A DNA stretch of 64,000 nucleotides, taken from NCBI RefSeq assembly GCF_019968765.1, contig NZ_CP074149.1, forward strand, positions 744,001 to 808,000, in the 5' to 3' direction. This document shows, piece by piece, positions 33,224 through 45,531 of the stretch. The notes under the pieces are model-generated. The model was not told where the DNA came from. It did no database searches and saw only the letters and a program-made list of their open reading frames with translations. Within the stretch, counting starts at the first letter, position 1, and every line of letters begins with the position of its first letter. Both the position numbers and the translations under genes were made by a program. The stretch is from Enterobacter sp. JBIWA008. GTDB taxonomy: Bacteria > Pseudomonadota > Gammaproteobacteria > Enterobacterales > Enterobacteriaceae.

Positions 33224-34114
33224 TTAGCGGGCAGGATCAATATGCGTCATCACGTTCAGCACATTGAATTTTCGCATCACGTTGTTTCTGGCATTGACGG
33301 CAATCTGATGTCCTTCTTTTACGCTTAATTCGCCGTTAACCTCCAGATGGACATCGACAAGGGCTAAATCGCCCATCTTGCGGGTTTTTAAATCATGGAG
33401 TCCGGTGACCCCCTCGGTTGCGAGAAGACACGTTTTGATCTCGTGCTCCAGCTCGGGCTCAAGCGAACGGTCCATCAGATCGTGCAGGGCATCGGCAGAG
33501 AATTTGTAGCCCATATGGGCGATGAATACTCCGACAATCAGGGCCGCAATGAGGTCCATCGCGTGAAAACCCACTAAATTCCCGGCAATGCCGATTGCAA
33601 CAACCACTGACGACGCTGCGTCAGAACGGGCATGCCAGGCATTGGCTATCAGCAGAGAGGACTGAATACGTTTTCCCGTGGCAAACATGTATCTGAACAG
33701 GCTTTCCTTTACCACCAGCGCCAGAATCGCCACCCACAACGCGGCCCCTTTCACCAGCTGATGCGTCTCGGGGTGAAGCAGTTTATTGCCTGCGGACCAG
33801 AGCATCCCGACCCCCACAAGCAGCAGAATAGCGCCAATTATGAGCTTTGCACCGTTTTCGAAACGCAGATGACCATAATGATGATCGATATCAGAAGCTT
33901 TCTGACTCTTTTTATTCGCAACCAGAACGACAAAGTCGGAGGATAAATCGGAAAGAGAATGAATCCCATCAGCAATTAATCCCTGTGAGCCGGAAAATAT
34001 TCCTGCAACTATCTGAAAGGCGGTGAGTAAACTATTTATTATCACGCTCACTAATGTGCATTTATGTATTTCCAGAGAACGGATATGAGACTCATTGCCA
34101 TTTTTCTTTTTCAT
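33224..34114 (-). CDS. cation diffusion facilitator (CDF) family transporter
   Basis: A metal2+/H+ antiporter of 296 residues, probably exporting Zn2+ or a similar divalent ion. The ATG at 34114 (MKKKNGNESHIRSLEIHKC) is preferred, with GCGGAAA as ribosome site; a TTG at 34132 would add six residues. Helix 2 carries ADGIHSLSD (Asp49, His52, Asp56) and helix 5 carries HARSD, the HxxxD pairs typical of zinc-type members. HHYGHLRFE in the following loop and the C-terminal cytosolic domain (LHDLKTRKMGDLALVDVHLE) are also CDF hallmarks. It resembles the MamB/MamM-type branch and is not FieF or ZitB. Confidence 0.88.
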   Translation of the reverse strand: MKKKNGNESHIRSLEIHKCTLVSVIINSLLTAFQIVAGIFSGSQGLIADGIHSLSDLSSDFVVLVANKKSQKASDIDHHYGHLRFENGAKLIIGAILLLVGVGMLWSAGNKLLHPETHQLVKGAALWVAILALVVKESLFRYMFATGKRIQSSLLIANAWHARSDAASSVVVAIGIAGNLVGFHAMDLIAALIVGVFIAHMGYKFSADALHDLMDRSLEPELEHEIKTCLLATEGVTGLHDLKTRKMGDLALVDVHLEVNGELSVKEGHQIAVNARNNVMRKFNVLNVMTHIDPAR

Positions 34115-34244
34115 GGTTATTTCCGCGGCCAACTGATTGAGCGGTTATTCTGCGCAGGAAACATTAAATCGGCATTAAATATAACGTCATTATTGGCTGA
34201 GTTTGGGAAGTATTTACAGAAGGAGGGGGTATCGGGATAAAACG

Positions 34245-34270
34245 CGGCCTGCAGAGTGGACTGCAGGCCG
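34245..34270 (-). terminator. leuLABCD operon terminator
   Basis: CGGCCTGCAG (34245-34254) and CTGCAGGCCG (34261-34270) form a perfect 10-bp stem with a 6-base loop. It begins five bases after the leuD stop and is followed on the minus strand by CGTTTTATCC. Confidence 0.85.
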
Positions 34271-34275
34271 GAGGA

Positions 34276-34881
34276 TTATTTCATAAATGCAGGCTGTTTG
34301 TTTTCGTAAGCGGCAATCGCCGCGTCGTGCTGGAGAGTTAAACCAATGCTGTCCAGACCGTTCAGCATGCAGTGACGGCGGAACGCATCAATGCTGAAGC
34401 TGTAGGTCTTATCACCGGCCTTCACCACTTCGGCTTCCAGATCCACTTCAAACGAAATGCCCGGATTCGCCTTAACCAGCGCGAACAACTCATCGACCTG
34501 TTCATCGCTCAGCGTGACGGGCAGCAGCTGGTTGTTGAAGCTGTTGCCGTAGAAAATATCCGCGAAGCTTGGGGCAATGACCACTTTAAAGCCGTAGTCG
34601 GTGAGCGCCCACGGCGCGTGTTCACGGGATGAACCGCAGCCAAAGTTTTCGCGTGCCAGCAAAATAGAGGCGCCTTTGTATTCCGGGAAGTTCAGAACGA
34701 ATTCCGGATTAGGCACTTCTCCCTTATCGTCCAGGAAACGCCAGTCGTTAAACAGATGTGCGCCGAAACCGGTACGCGTCACTTTCTGCAGAAACTGTTT
34801 AGGAATAATAGCATCAGTATCGACGTTAGCGGCGTCCAGAGGGACAACCCGGCCCGTATGTTGGGTAAATTTCTCTGCCAT
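34276..34881 (-). CDS. leuD: 3-isopropylmalate dehydratase small subunit
   Basis: With LeuC isomerises 2-isopropylmalate to 3-isopropylmalate in leucine synthesis. The 201 residues contain the aconitase-swivel signatures [12 protein letters not shown] (about residue 22) and [20 protein letters not shown] (about 73). It is the last gene of leuABCD, ten bases after leuC. Confidence 0.97.
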   Translation of the reverse strand: MAEKFTQHTGRVVPLDAANVDTDAIIPKQFLQKVTRTGFGAHLFNDWRFLDDKGEVPNPEFVLNFPEYKGASILLARENFGCGSSREHAPWALTDYGFKVVIAPSFADIFYGNSFNNQLLPVTLSDEQVDELFALVKANPGISFEVDLEAEVVKAGDKTYSFSIDAFRRHCMLNGLDSIGLTLQHDAAIAAYENKQPAFMK

Positions 34882-34891
34882 GATTGTCTCC

Positions 34892-36292
34892 TTATTTCAG
34901 GCTGCGAATATCGGCGAAATGGCCGGTGACTGCCGCAGCGGCGGCCATTGCCGGGCTGACCAGATGGGTGCGTCCACCGCGGCCCTGACGGCCTTCAAAG
35001 TTACGGTTGCTGGTTGAAGCGCAGCGCTCACCCGGATTCAGGCGATCGTTGTTCATGGCCAGACACATGGAGCAGCCAGGCAGGCGCCACTCGAAGCCCG
35101 CTTCGATAAAGATCTTATCCAGACCTTCGGCTTCCGCCTGGGCTTTCACCGGACCCGAGCCTGGAACCACCAGCGCCTGCACGCCTGGCGCCACTTTGCG
35201 GCCTTTGGCAATTTCGGCGGCGGCACGCAAATCCTCGATACGGGAGTTGGTGCAGGAACCGATAAAGACTTTATCGATGGAGACATCGGTCAACGGCACG
35301 CCGGGCTTCAGCCCCATATAGGCCAGCGCTTTTTCCGCACTGGCGCGCTCGACCGGATCGGCGAAGGAGGCCGGATCGGGAATGGCGTCATTGACGGAAA
35401 TCACCTGACCCGGGTTGGTGCCCCAGGTCACCTGAGGCGCAATTTCTTCAGCCTGCAGCGTGACAACGGTATCAAACGTTGCCCCATCGTCGGTTTTCAG
35501 GGTTTTCCAGTACGCTACCGCGTCGTCAAAATTCTGACCTTTCGGCGCGTGCAGACGACCCTTCACGTAGTTGAAGGTGGTTTCGTCCGGCGCGACCAGG
35601 CCGGCTTTTGCGCCCATCTCAATGGCCATATTGCACAGGGTCATGCGCCCCTCCATGCTCAGCGCCTGTATTGCTTCACCACAGAATTCAACAACATGAC
35701 CGGTGCCGCCCGCGCTGCCGGTTTTACCGATGATGGCCAGCACGATGTCTTTTGCGGTAATACCTGGTGCGGCTTTACCCTTCACTTCAATCTTCATGGT
35801 TTTGGCGCGGCCCTGTTTCAGGGTCTGCGTTGCCAGCACATGCTCCACTTCGGAAGTGCCAATCCCGAACGCCAGCGCGCCAAACGCGCCGTGGGTCGCG
35901 GTATGGGAGTCCCCGCAGACGATGGTCATGCCCGGCAGGGTGATCCCTTGCTCAGGCCCCATCACGTGGACGATGCCCTGATAAGGATGGTTCAGGTCGT
36001 ACAGCTCAACGCCAAATTCATTGCAGTTTTTAATCAGCTCCTGCATCTGGATACGCGCCATCTCACCCGAGGCATTAATGTCCTTGGTCTGGGTGGAGAC
36101 GTTGTGATCCATCGTCGCGAAGGTTTTACCCGGCTGACGTACCGGGCGCTTGTGCGCGCGCAGGCCGTCAAATGCCTGAGGAGAGGTCACTTCGTGTACC
36201 AGATGACGGTCAATGTACAGCAGCGGGGTTTCGTTTGGTGCCTCGTAAACAACGTGCGCATCAAACAACTTTTCATATAACGTCTTAGCCAT
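34892..36292 (-). CDS. leuC: 3-isopropylmalate dehydratase large subunit
   Basis: The [4Fe-4S] catalytic subunit of isopropylmalate isomerase. The 466 residues contain the cluster ligands in [13 protein letters not shown] (Cys about 347) and [13 protein letters not shown] (two Cys about 407 and 410), plus the aconitase segment [19 protein letters not shown] (about 130). It lies two bases after leuB and ten bases before leuD, consistent with one transcript and a one-to-one complex with LeuD. Confidence 0.97.
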   Translation of the reverse strand: MAKTLYEKLFDAHVVYEAPNETPLLYIDRHLVHEVTSPQAFDGLRAHKRPVRQPGKTFATMDHNVSTQTKDINASGEMARIQMQELIKNCNEFGVELYDLNHPYQGIVHVMGPEQGITLPGMTIVCGDSHTATHGAFGALAFGIGTSEVEHVLATQTLKQGRAKTMKIEVKGKAAPGITAKDIVLAIIGKTGSAGGTGHVVEFCGEAIQALSMEGRMTLCNMAIEMGAKAGLVAPDETTFNYVKGRLHAPKGQNFDDAVAYWKTLKTDDGATFDTVVTLQAEEIAPQVTWGTNPGQVISVNDAIPDPASFADPVERASAEKALAYMGLKPGVPLTDVSIDKVFIGSCTNSRIEDLRAAAEIAKGRKVAPGVQALVVPGSGPVKAQAEAEGLDKIFIEAGFEWRLPGCSMCLAMNNDRLNPGERCASTSNRNFEGRQGRGGRTHLVSPAMAAAAAVTGHFADIRSLK

Positions 36293-36294
36293 GA

Positions 36295-38957
<2,663 letters not shown>

Positions 38958-38997
38958 GGGTTAGGTCCTTGTCAGTCTTAGGGCGCCTTGCTACGAG

Positions 38998-39030
38998 CAT
39001 AAAAAAACCCGCGCAGTGGCGCGGGTTTTT
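38998..39030 (-). terminator. leu attenuator terminator
   Basis: CCCGCGC (39008-39014) and GCGCGGG (39019-39025) form a GC-rich 7-bp stem with a 4-base loop, extended by flanking A/T pairs. On the minus strand it ends in seven T. It lies between leuL and leuA and is the rho-independent attenuator. Confidence 0.92.
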
Positions 39031-39048
39031 AGTCTTACTGGTGACGAT

Positions 39049-39135
39049 TCAACGCTGAATTTCGCCCGCCAGTCTACCGCGCACAGTGGATGCGTTTAGT
39101 AGTAGTAGACCGGTGAAACGAATGGTGCGTGTCAT
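39049..39135 (-). CDS. leuL: leu operon leader peptide
   Basis: A 28-codon frame from ATG (39135) to TGA (39049) that closely resembles E. coli LeuL: it begins MTRTIRFTGLLLLNAS and continues with a VRGR motif. It contains four consecutive leucine codons, all CTA (a rare codon). Ribosome stalling at these when charged tRNA-Leu is scarce would prevent the attenuator hairpin downstream and allow leuABCD transcription. Missed by length-limited ORF calls. Confidence 0.93.
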   Translation of the reverse strand: MTRTIRFTGLLLLNASTVRGRLAGEIQR

Positions 39136-39168
39136 GAATCGTGCTCCGTTAAATTCAATATGCTTTTA

Positions 39169-39197
39169 GTGGTACTGGATACGGCTGTTCATGTCAA
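39169..39197 (-). promoter_or_regulatory. leuLABCD promoter
   Basis: On the minus strand a perfect TTGACA (39192-39197) is followed after 17 bp by TACCAC (39169-39174). The -10 is poor, as in E. coli where the leu promoter has a consensus -35 and weak -10. The conserved TATCCAGTA block before the -10 and CTAAAAGCATAT after its start also match E. coli. Confidence 0.7.
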
Positions 39198-39722
39198 CCC
39201 CTGAGTATGAAAACGGGCCCGGCAGACGGAATCAGCAGGGTTTTCGCTTTAGCTAATTGTGCTGGGTTTAGCTTTTTAGTTCCGACTATTTGTCTAATTT
39301 TGGACTTAATAAAGGAGTTGCAGAAACAAATAAATAAATTTTTTTAAAAATGAGTGAAATGTATTGAAGAGGATGCGTTGAGCTTAAAGAGTTTTGATAT
39401 CATTAAGTTATAAATGAAGTGAATCTGTTCCAGAACGCAGAGAAACGAACAGAGATAACAGATTGTTAACTAACTGTAGGGTGATAGCAATAATAGTTTA
39501 ATAATACTTAAGTCATCATTAACATGATGGCAATTGTATATTTGTTTGGTTTATGGTTTCATTCGGCTCCTGAAGTCAAACATATCATTTTCGCTCATTA
39601 ATGTTCGTTAATATAAAGTCTTTATATATTCCGAATTTTAAATAATTCTCTTTCGCTGATCGTATTTGCATGATAAATCACATTTTCGAGATTATTACCG
39701 TACGTTAGCAAAGGGGTGTAGC
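39198..39722. promoter_or_regulatory. AT-rich leu-leuO intergenic region
   Basis: About 525 bases between the leu promoter and leuO without a credible gene. The stretch 39240-39665 is strikingly AT-rich compared with its flanks, with many A and T tracts (for example AATAAATAAATTTTTTTAAAAA near 39328). In E. coli the equivalent region is silenced by H-NS and contains LeuO binding sites and the leuO promoter; the same use is inferred here. I could not fix a promoter with confidence. Confidence 0.6.
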
Positions 39723-40685
39723 GTGACAGTGGAGTCAGAAGTGCCAGAAAATAATATTAAACAACCTCAAGCTACTGATGGGATTAAACCGCAGTTACGC
39801 ACGGTGGACCTTAATCTTCTGACGGTATTTGATGCGGTTATGCAGGAACAGAATATCACCCGCGCGGCCCAAACGTTGGGGATGTCACAACCTGCCGTGA
39901 GTAATGCCGTTGCCAGGCTTAAGGTCATGTTTAACGACGAATTATTTGTTCGCTACGGGAGGGGAATCCAGCCTACGGCGCGCGCATTCCAGCTGTTCGG
40001 CTCCATTCGCCAGGCGTTGCAACTGGTCCAAAATGAGCTGCCGGGATCGGGCTTTGAACCCTTAAGCAGCGAGCGCGTTTTCCATCTTTGCGTCTGTAGC
40101 CCATTAGATAATTATTTAACGTCAATTATTTATAATAAAGTTGAAGAAATCGCACCAAATATCAATCTTGTTTTTAAATCATCCCTGAATCAAAACACGG
40201 AACATCAGTTACGCTATCAGGAGATCGAATTTGTTCTGGGATATGAAGAGTTCCGTCGTCCAGAATTTTCCTGTGTGCCGCTGTTTAAAGATGAAATGGT
40301 TCTGGTCGCCAGTAAAAAACATCCGCGCCTGAATTCTCCGCTGCGAGAAAGCGATGTTTATAACGAGCAGCACGCCGTTGTTGCACTCGACAGATATGCT
40401 TCCTTTAGCCTGCCGTGGTATGACACTGCGGATAAACAGGCGAGCGTGGCTTATCAGGGCATGGCAATGGTTAGCGTATTAAACGTGGTCTCTCAGACGC
40501 ATCTGGTGGCGATTGCGCCACGCTGGCTGGCAGAAGAGTTTTCTGACCCTTTAAATCTGCAAATTTTGCCTCTACCGCTCAAGCTAAATAGCCGTACCTG
40601 TTATCTTTCCTGGCATGAAGCAGCGGGTCGGGATAAAGGACATCAGTGGATGGAAGAGTTGCTGGTTGGCATCTGTCGTCGGTAA
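39723..40685 (+). CDS. leuO: LysR-type transcriptional regulator LeuO
   Basis: A global regulator that opposes H-NS silencing and affects many stress, virulence and CRISPR-cas genes in enterics. The GTG at 39723 is chosen because AAGGGG lies six bases upstream and it gives 320 residues, near the 314 of E. coli; the frame continues upstream to a TTG at 39666 without ribosome site. The helix-turn-helix is [20 protein letters not shown] (about residue 43) and a LysR substrate domain follows. It is divergent from leuLABCD and followed by ilvIH, as in E. coli. Confidence 0.93.
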   Translation: MTVESEVPENNIKQPQATDGIKPQLRTVDLNLLTVFDAVMQEQNITRAAQTLGMSQPAVSNAVARLKVMFNDELFVRYGRGIQPTARAFQLFGSIRQALQLVQNELPGSGFEPLSSERVFHLCVCSPLDNYLTSIIYNKVEEIAPNINLVFKSSLNQNTEHQLRYQEIEFVLGYEEFRRPEFSCVPLFKDEMVLVASKKHPRLNSPLRESDVYNEQHAVVALDRYASFSLPWYDTADKQASVAYQGMAMVSVLNVVSQTHLVAIAPRWLAEEFSDPLNLQILPLPLKLNSRTCYLSWHEAAGRDKGHQWMEELLVGICRR

Positions 40686-40690
40686 ACGCA

Positions 40691-40735
40691 TCAGGATAAA
40701 TCACATCGCATTATGTGATTTATCCTGAATTTTTT
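40691..40735 (+). terminator. leuO terminator with 16-bp perfect stem
   Basis: TCAGGATAAATCACAT (40691-40706) and its exact complement ATGTGATTTATCCTGA (40713-40728) enclose the loop CGCATT and are followed by ATTTTTT. It starts six bases after the leuO stop and is an unusually long AT-rich stem for an intrinsic terminator. Confidence 0.92.
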
Positions 40736-41065
40736 CAGTTAATTGCTATTTTATTCTGTGGTGCTTTTTTTCGGGCTGATCTCCGGCACGCAAAAATAGA
40801 TGATTTCCTGCATTGTCGCGCTTTTCAGCGATGATTTATCATCCCATCCTCTATTCCCAGAGGAATTAACCATATCTTCTGTTAACGGCTGCTTTTTCTG
40901 CTTTACGCACCGTTTATCTCCACGGGTCTGCTAATTGCCTGCCTCATAACGAGCGGTTAAGGTAAAGAACACTCTGCAAAATATAAGATTGGTTTATCCC
41001 AATCGTAAGACGGTGCGGAAATGAATTCGGCAGTCCGTCTATAACAAAATGCCTGGAGGCAAAGC
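40736..41065 (+). promoter_or_regulatory. ilvIH upstream regulatory region
   Basis: 330 bases between the leuO terminator and ilvI, AT-rich near 40740-40890, with no credible gene. In E. coli the matching region holds several Lrp-binding sites that activate ilvIH. A TATAAG (40982-40987) could be the -10, but I see no clear -35. A short hairpin GATTGG/CCAATC (40987-41004) follows it. Ribosome site GGAGG is at 41054-41058. Confidence 0.5.
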
Positions 41066-42790
41066 ATGGAGATGTTGTCTGGCGCGGAAATGGTCGTTCG
41101 GTCGCTGATCGATCAGGGCGTAAAGCAAGTGTTCGGCTACCCTGGCGGCGCGGTTCTTGATATTTATGATGCGCTGCATACGGTTGGGGGCATTGACCAT
41201 GTTCTGGTGCGCCATGAGCAGGCGGCGGTGCACATGGCTGACGGCCTGGCGCGGGCGACGGGTGAAGTGGGCGTAGTGTTAGTCACGTCTGGCCCCGGCG
41301 CGACAAACGCCATTACCGGCATTGCGACGGCCTATATGGACTCCATCCCGCTGGTGATCCTCTCCGGGCAGGTAGCAACCTCACTGATTGGCTACGATGC
41401 GTTTCAGGAGTGCGACATGGTTGGGATTTCGCGTCCCGTTGTGAAGCACAGCTTCCTGGTCAAGCAAACAGAAGACATTCCCGGCGTACTGAAAAAAGCC
41501 TTCTGGCTGGCGGCAAGTGGGCGTCCCGGACCGGTGGTGGTCGATCTGCCTAAAGATATTCTCAACCCGGCAAACAAGCTGCCTTATGTCTGGCCGGAAT
41601 CGGTCAGCATGCGCTCTTATAACCCAACAACTCAGGGGCATAAAGGCCAGATCAAGCGAGCGTTGCAAACGCTTCTGGCAGCTAAAAAACCGGTGGTCTA
41701 TGTCGGTGGCGGGGCGATTAACTCTGCCTGCGAAGTCCAGCTTCGTGAACTGATTGAAAAGCTTAACCTGCCCGTTGCGTCGTCACTGATGGGGCTGGGA
41801 GCCTTTCCTGCCACCCATCGTCAGGCGCTGGGGATGCTGGGTATGCACGGTACCTATGAAGCCAACATGACGATGCATCATTCCGATGTCATCTTTGCCG
41901 TCGGCGTGCGCTTTGACGATCGCACCACCAACAACCTGGCGAAGTATTGCCCGAACGCCACCGTGCTGCACATTGATATCGATCCAACGTCAATTTCAAA
42001 AACGGTGTCGGCTGATGTGCCGATCGTCGGTGATGCCCGTCAGGTTCTGGAGCAAATGCTGGACCTGCTGACCCAGGAGAGTGCAACCCAGCCGCTGGAT
42101 GAGATCCGCGACTGGTGGCAGCAGATTGAACAGTGGCGCGCACGTCAGTGCCTGAAATATGACACGCAAAGTGGAAACATTAAGCCACAGGCGGTCATTG
42201 AAGCCGTGTGGCGACTGACGAAAGGTGAGGCGTACGTGACCTCAGACGTGGGGCAGCATCAGATGTTTGCCGCCCTGTATTACCCGTTTGATAAACCTCG
42301 ACACTGGATCAACTCCGGTGGTTTAGGAACCATGGGCTTTGGTCTGCCTGCCGCGCTGGGCGTGAAGCTGGCGCTGCCGAATGAAACCGTCGTCTGCGTG
42401 ACGGGGGACGGCAGTATTCAGATGAACATTCAGGAGCTGTCTACCGCTCTGCAATATGAACTGCCGGTACTGGTGCTTAACCTGAATAACGGGTATCTCG
42501 GTATGGTGAAGCAGTGGCAGGATATGATCTACTCAGGCCGACACTCTCAGTCCTACATGAAATCGCTGCCGGATTTTGTTCGTCTTGCTGAAGCTTACGG
42601 TCATGTAGGCATGCGGGTGACCGACCCGGCTGAGCTGGAAGCGAAGCTCGCACAAGCGCTTGAGCACGTTAAAAACAACCGCCTCGTCTTTATGGATGTG
42701 ATTGTTGATGGAACCGAGCACGTTTATCCGATGCATATTCGTGGTGGTGGTATGGATGAAATGTGGTTAAGCAAAACGGAGAGAACCTGA
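41066..42790 (+). CDS. ilvI: acetolactate synthase III large subunit
   Basis: A thiamine-diphosphate and FAD enzyme that joins pyruvate with pyruvate or 2-ketobutyrate, the first common step of valine, leucine and isoleucine synthesis. The 574 residues match E. coli IlvI. The catalytic glutamate is in [15 protein letters not shown] (about residue 47), the central domain binds FAD, and the ThDP motif is [20 protein letters not shown] with NNGYLG (about 445-480). It is one base from ilvH, so translation is coupled. Confidence 0.97.
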   Translation: MEMLSGAEMVVRSLIDQGVKQVFGYPGGAVLDIYDALHTVGGIDHVLVRHEQAAVHMADGLARATGEVGVVLVTSGPGATNAITGIATAYMDSIPLVILSGQVATSLIGYDAFQECDMVGISRPVVKHSFLVKQTEDIPGVLKKAFWLAASGRPGPVVVDLPKDILNPANKLPYVWPESVSMRSYNPTTQGHKGQIKRALQTLLAAKKPVVYVGGGAINSACEVQLRELIEKLNLPVASSLMGLGAFPATHRQALGMLGMHGTYEANMTMHHSDVIFAVGVRFDDRTTNNLAKYCPNATVLHIDIDPTSISKTVSADVPIVGDARQVLEQMLDLLTQESATQPLDEIRDWWQQIEQWRARQCLKYDTQSGNIKPQAVIEAVWRLTKGEAYVTSDVGQHQMFAALYYPFDKPRHWINSGGLGTMGFGLPAALGVKLALPNETVVCVTGDGSIQMNIQELSTALQYELPVLVLNLNNGYLGMVKQWQDMIYSGRHSQSYMKSLPDFVRLAEAYGHVGMRVTDPAELEAKLAQALEHVKNNRLVFMDVIVDGTEHVYPMHIRGGGMDEMWLSKTERT

Positions 42791-42791
42791 T

Positions 42792-43283
42792 ATGCGCCGG
42801 ATATTATCTGTTTTACTGGAAAACGAGTCTGGCGCACTGTCGCGCGTCATTGGCCTTTTTGCGCAGCGCGGCTATAACATTGAAAGCCTGACCGTTGCCC
42901 CGACGGACGACCCGACGCTGTCGCGCATGACAATCCAAACCGTCGGCGATGCCAAAGTGCTTGAGCAAATTGAAAAACAGCTGCATAAGCTGGTTGACGT
43001 ACTGCGCGTGAGCGAGTTGGGACAGGGGGCCTACGTTGAACGTGAGGTCATGCTGGTGAAAATCCAGGCCAGTGGCTACGGGCGTGATGAAGTCAAACGC
43101 AATGCGGATATTTTCCGCGGACAGATTATCGACGTCACGCCTTCTCTTTATACGGTTCAACTGGTCGGGACAAGCGACAAGCTGGATGCTTTCCTGGCGT
43201 CTGTGCGGGATGTCGCAAAAATTGTCGAGGTGGCGAGATCGGGTGTAGTAGGTCTGTCACGCGGCGAGAAAATCATGCGTTAG
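42792..43283 (+). CDS. ilvH: acetolactate synthase III regulatory subunit
   Basis: Confers valine feedback inhibition and full activity on IlvI. The 163 residues have an N-terminal ACT domain ([20 protein letters not shown], then [16 protein letters not shown]) that binds valine and a C-terminal ferredoxin-like domain. It is the last gene of ilvIH, followed by an intrinsic terminator. Confidence 0.97.
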   Translation: MRRILSVLLENESGALSRVIGLFAQRGYNIESLTVAPTDDPTLSRMTIQTVGDAKVLEQIEKQLHKLVDVLRVSELGQGAYVEREVMLVKIQASGYGRDEVKRNADIFRGQIIDVTPSLYTVQLVGTSDKLDAFLASVRDVAKIVEVARSGVVGLSRGEKIMR

Positions 43284-43308
43284 TTGTCAAAAAGGTTCGC
43301 CTCTTTCT

Positions 43309-43337
43309 GCCCGGTCACCAATGCCGGGCTTTTTTTT
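43309..43337 (+). terminator. ilvIH terminator
   Basis: GCCCGG (43309-43314) and CCGGGC (43324-43329) form a 6-bp stem with a 9-base loop, followed by eight T. It lies 25 bases after the ilvH stop. Confidence 0.9.
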
Positions 43338-43462
43338 GCGTAATCAGCCGACAACGCAGATAAAAGCGGTTGCCGCGAAGGCTTTTCTGCGTTTAGATGT
43401 TAAAAGATTTAACCATAACCTTGACAGGGCCATGGACTCTTTTCTTTTTTTAAGGGGCAATT

Positions 43463-44470
43463 GTGAAACTGGATGAAATCGCCCGGCTAGCCGGCGTGTC
43501 ACGAACAACGGCCAGCTATGTGATTAACGGTAAAGCAAAGCAGTACCGTGTCAGCGACAAGACCGTTGAAAAAGTTATGGCGGTCGTTCGTGAGCATAAC
43601 TACCATCCGAATGCTGTCGCAGCCGGTCTGCGTGCCGGGCGTACCCGCTCTATTGGTCTGGTGATCCCTGACCTGGAAAACACCAGCTATACTCGTATCG
43701 CCAACTATCTTGAACGTCAGGCGCGCCAGCGCGGCTATCAGTTGCTGATTGCCTGTTCGGAAGACCAGCCCGACAACGAGATGCGCTGCATTGAGCATCT
43801 GCTCCAGCGTCAGGTGGATGCCATTATCGTGTCGACTTCCTTACCGCCAGAGCACCCGTTCTACCAGCGCTGGGCGAACGATCCGTTCCCAATCGTTGCG
43901 CTTGATCGCGCGCTCGATCGCGAGCATTTCACCAGCGTCGTGGGTGCGGATCAGGATGATGCAGAAATGCTGGCTGCAGAGCTGAGAACGTTCCCCGCTG
44001 AGACGGTGCTGTATCTTGGCGCGTTGCCCGAGCTTTCCGTGAGCTTCCTGCGCGAACAGGGATTCAGAACCGCCTGGAAGGATGATCCGCGAGAGGTTCA
44101 CTACCTCTATGCCAACAGCTACGAGCGTGAAGCCGCCGCGCAGCTGTTCGAGAAATGGCTGGAAACGCATCCGATGCCTCAGGCGCTGTTCACCACATCT
44201 TTCGCGCTCTTGCAGGGCGTTATGGATGTGACCTTACGCCGTGAAGGTAAACTGCCCTCCGATCTGGCGATAGCCACGTTTGGTGATAACGAGCTGCTCG
44301 ACTTCCTCCAGTGCCCGGTGCTGGCGGTAGCACAGCGTCACCGCGATGTGGCTGAACGCGTGCTGGAGATTGTGCTGGCGAGTCTGGATGAACCCCGCAA
44401 ACCGAAGCCGGGCCTGACGCGTATCAAACGTAATCTTTATCATCGCGGAATTTTAAGCCGCCAAAAATGA
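43463..44470 (+). CDS. cra: catabolite repressor/activator Cra
   Basis: Also FruR. A LacI-family regulator that senses fructose 1-phosphate or fructose 1,6-bisphosphate and directs carbon flow between glycolysis and gluconeogenesis. The start is GTG (43463), preceded by AAGGGG, as in E. coli; 335 residues against 334. The N-terminal helix-turn-helix with hinge is [20 protein letters not shown] and a periplasmic-binding-protein-like effector domain follows ([19 protein letters not shown], about 66). A single gene, followed by a hairpin. Confidence 0.97.
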   Translation: MKLDEIARLAGVSRTTASYVINGKAKQYRVSDKTVEKVMAVVREHNYHPNAVAAGLRAGRTRSIGLVIPDLENTSYTRIANYLERQARQRGYQLLIACSEDQPDNEMRCIEHLLQRQVDAIIVSTSLPPEHPFYQRWANDPFPIVALDRALDREHFTSVVGADQDDAEMLAAELRTFPAETVLYLGALPELSVSFLREQGFRTAWKDDPREVHYLYANSYEREAAAQLFEKWLETHPMPQALFTTSFALLQGVMDVTLRREGKLPSDLAIATFGDNELLDFLQCPVLAVAQRHRDVAERVLEIVLASLDEPRKPKPGLTRIKRNLYHRGILSRQK

Positions 44471-44476
44471 AATGAC

Positions 44477-44502
44477 CGGGGCGGTGAAATCTGCCCCGTT
44501 TT
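44477..44502 (+). terminator. cra terminator
   Basis: CGGGGC (44477-44482) and GCCCCG (44493-44498) form a 6-bp stem with a 10-base loop and are followed by TTTTG, seven bases after the cra stop. Confidence 0.75.
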
Positions 44503-44989
44503 GTTGTGATAATTCGCGCAGATAATTCCCGGAGAGAAATTAGGATAATTCTTGAGGGATCATAATCACCTATTTTTCTTAATTCATTCTGGCTTTTAAA
44601 TTGTCTCTTTAAAGAAAATCCGGGCGATTTTAAATAGCACTCTTTGTATTATTTTGTTACAAACCCTCTTCGGTCGATGAATATTCAGACGTTTTTCCTC
44701 CTCGTTTGCCAGCTTACGTGGCAACCGCCGTGCTTACCGGGTGCCTGAGTGAATCTGGCGCTGTTATCCCCTGAGAATCTGTCATAAAATGCTGCCCGCG
44801 TCGCAAACTGACACTTTATATTTATCTGCGATGATATTGAGTGAGCTTTAACGCTAGTGTGCATATTCGGTTTTTTTCTTACAAATATTCATAACGTTAA
44901 TTTTGCCTCGCCAGTTGTGCAGTTATTAACCAGGACTGTTTATCTCTGTAAATAGAGGGCTTTCGAGTCCTTCTACAGAGAGTCCTGGC
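44503..44989. other. non-coding gap between cra and mraZ
   Basis: About 490 bases without a credible gene on either strand. It is AT-rich up to about 44700 and then mixed. An imperfect hairpin CTCTGTA (44944-44950) / TACAGAG (44974-44980) lies ten bases before the mra promoter -35. E. coli has a gap of similar length here. I see no conserved RNA family. Confidence 0.5.
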
Positions 44990-45019
44990 TTGACAAGCTT
45001 TTCCCTCGCTCCGTAAACT
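44990..45019 (+). promoter_or_regulatory. dcw cluster promoter Pmra
   Basis: A perfect TTGACA (44990-44995) and TAAACT (45014-45019) with an 18-bp spacer. The surrounding sequence TTGACAAGCTTTTCC and CTCCGTAAACTCC matches the E. coli mra promoter, which drives mraZ through at least ftsW. Confidence 0.88.
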
Positions 45020-45027
45020 CCTTTAAG

Positions 45028-45051
45028 TGGGAATTTGTGGGTTAAAGTGGT
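45028..45051 (+). promoter_or_regulatory. MraZ-binding repeats
   Basis: TGGGA (45028), TGGGT (45038) and a degenerate TGGTG (45048) recur every 10 bp just downstream of the -10. MraZ of E. coli binds TGGGN direct repeats with the same period to repress its own operon. The third copy has lost a G here. Confidence 0.75.
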
Positions 45052-45070
45052 GAGGAGGGGTGAGACTGGC

Positions 45071-45529
45071 ATGTTCCGTGGAGCTACGTTAGTCAATCTC
45101 GACAGTAAAGGGCGTTTATCGGTACCAACCCGATACCGCGACCAGCTGATTGAGAACGCTGCGGGTCAAATGGTTTGCACCATTGACATTAACTCCCCCT
45201 GCCTGCTGCTTTACCCCCTGCCTGAATGGGAAATTATTGAGCAAAAGCTGTCGCGACTGTCGAGCATGAACCCGCAGGAACGCCGCGTGCAGCGGTTGTT
45301 ATTGGGACATGCCAGTGAATGTCAGATGGATAACGCAGGGCGATTACTGATTGCCCCTGTGTTGCGGCAACATGCCGGTCTGACCAAAGAAGTGATGCTG
45401 GTCGGGCAGTTCAACAAGTTTGAACTGTGGGATGAAACGACCTGGTATCAACAGGTCAAGGAAGATATCGACGCTGAGCAGTCTGATTCCGCGACATTAT
45501 CGGAACGGCTGCAGGACTTGTCTCTATAA
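45071..45529 (+). CDS. mraZ: transcriptional regulator MraZ
   Basis: Represses the dcw cluster by binding repeats in its own leader. The start [21 protein letters not shown] (45071) gives 152 residues, the family length; the upstream frame contains the promoter-proximal repeats. Two SpoVT-AbrB-like folds are visible, each with the DxKGRxxxP-type signature: [17 protein letters not shown] (about 9) and [17 protein letters not shown] (about 92). First gene of the dcw cluster, two bases before rsmH. Confidence 0.97.
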   Translation: MFRGATLVNLDSKGRLSVPTRYRDQLIENAAGQMVCTIDINSPCLLLYPLPEWEIIEQKLSRLSSMNPQERRVQRLLLGHASECQMDNAGRLLIAPVLRQHAGLTKEVMLVGQFNKFELWDETTWYQQVKEDIDAEQSDSATLSERLQDLSL

Positions 45530-45531
45530 AT

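Noticed and set aside
40987..41004. Small GATTGG/CCAATC hairpin before ilvI as an attenuator
   Set aside because: No leader peptide rich in branched-chain residues and no T run; ilvIH is known to be Lrp-regulated rather than attenuated.
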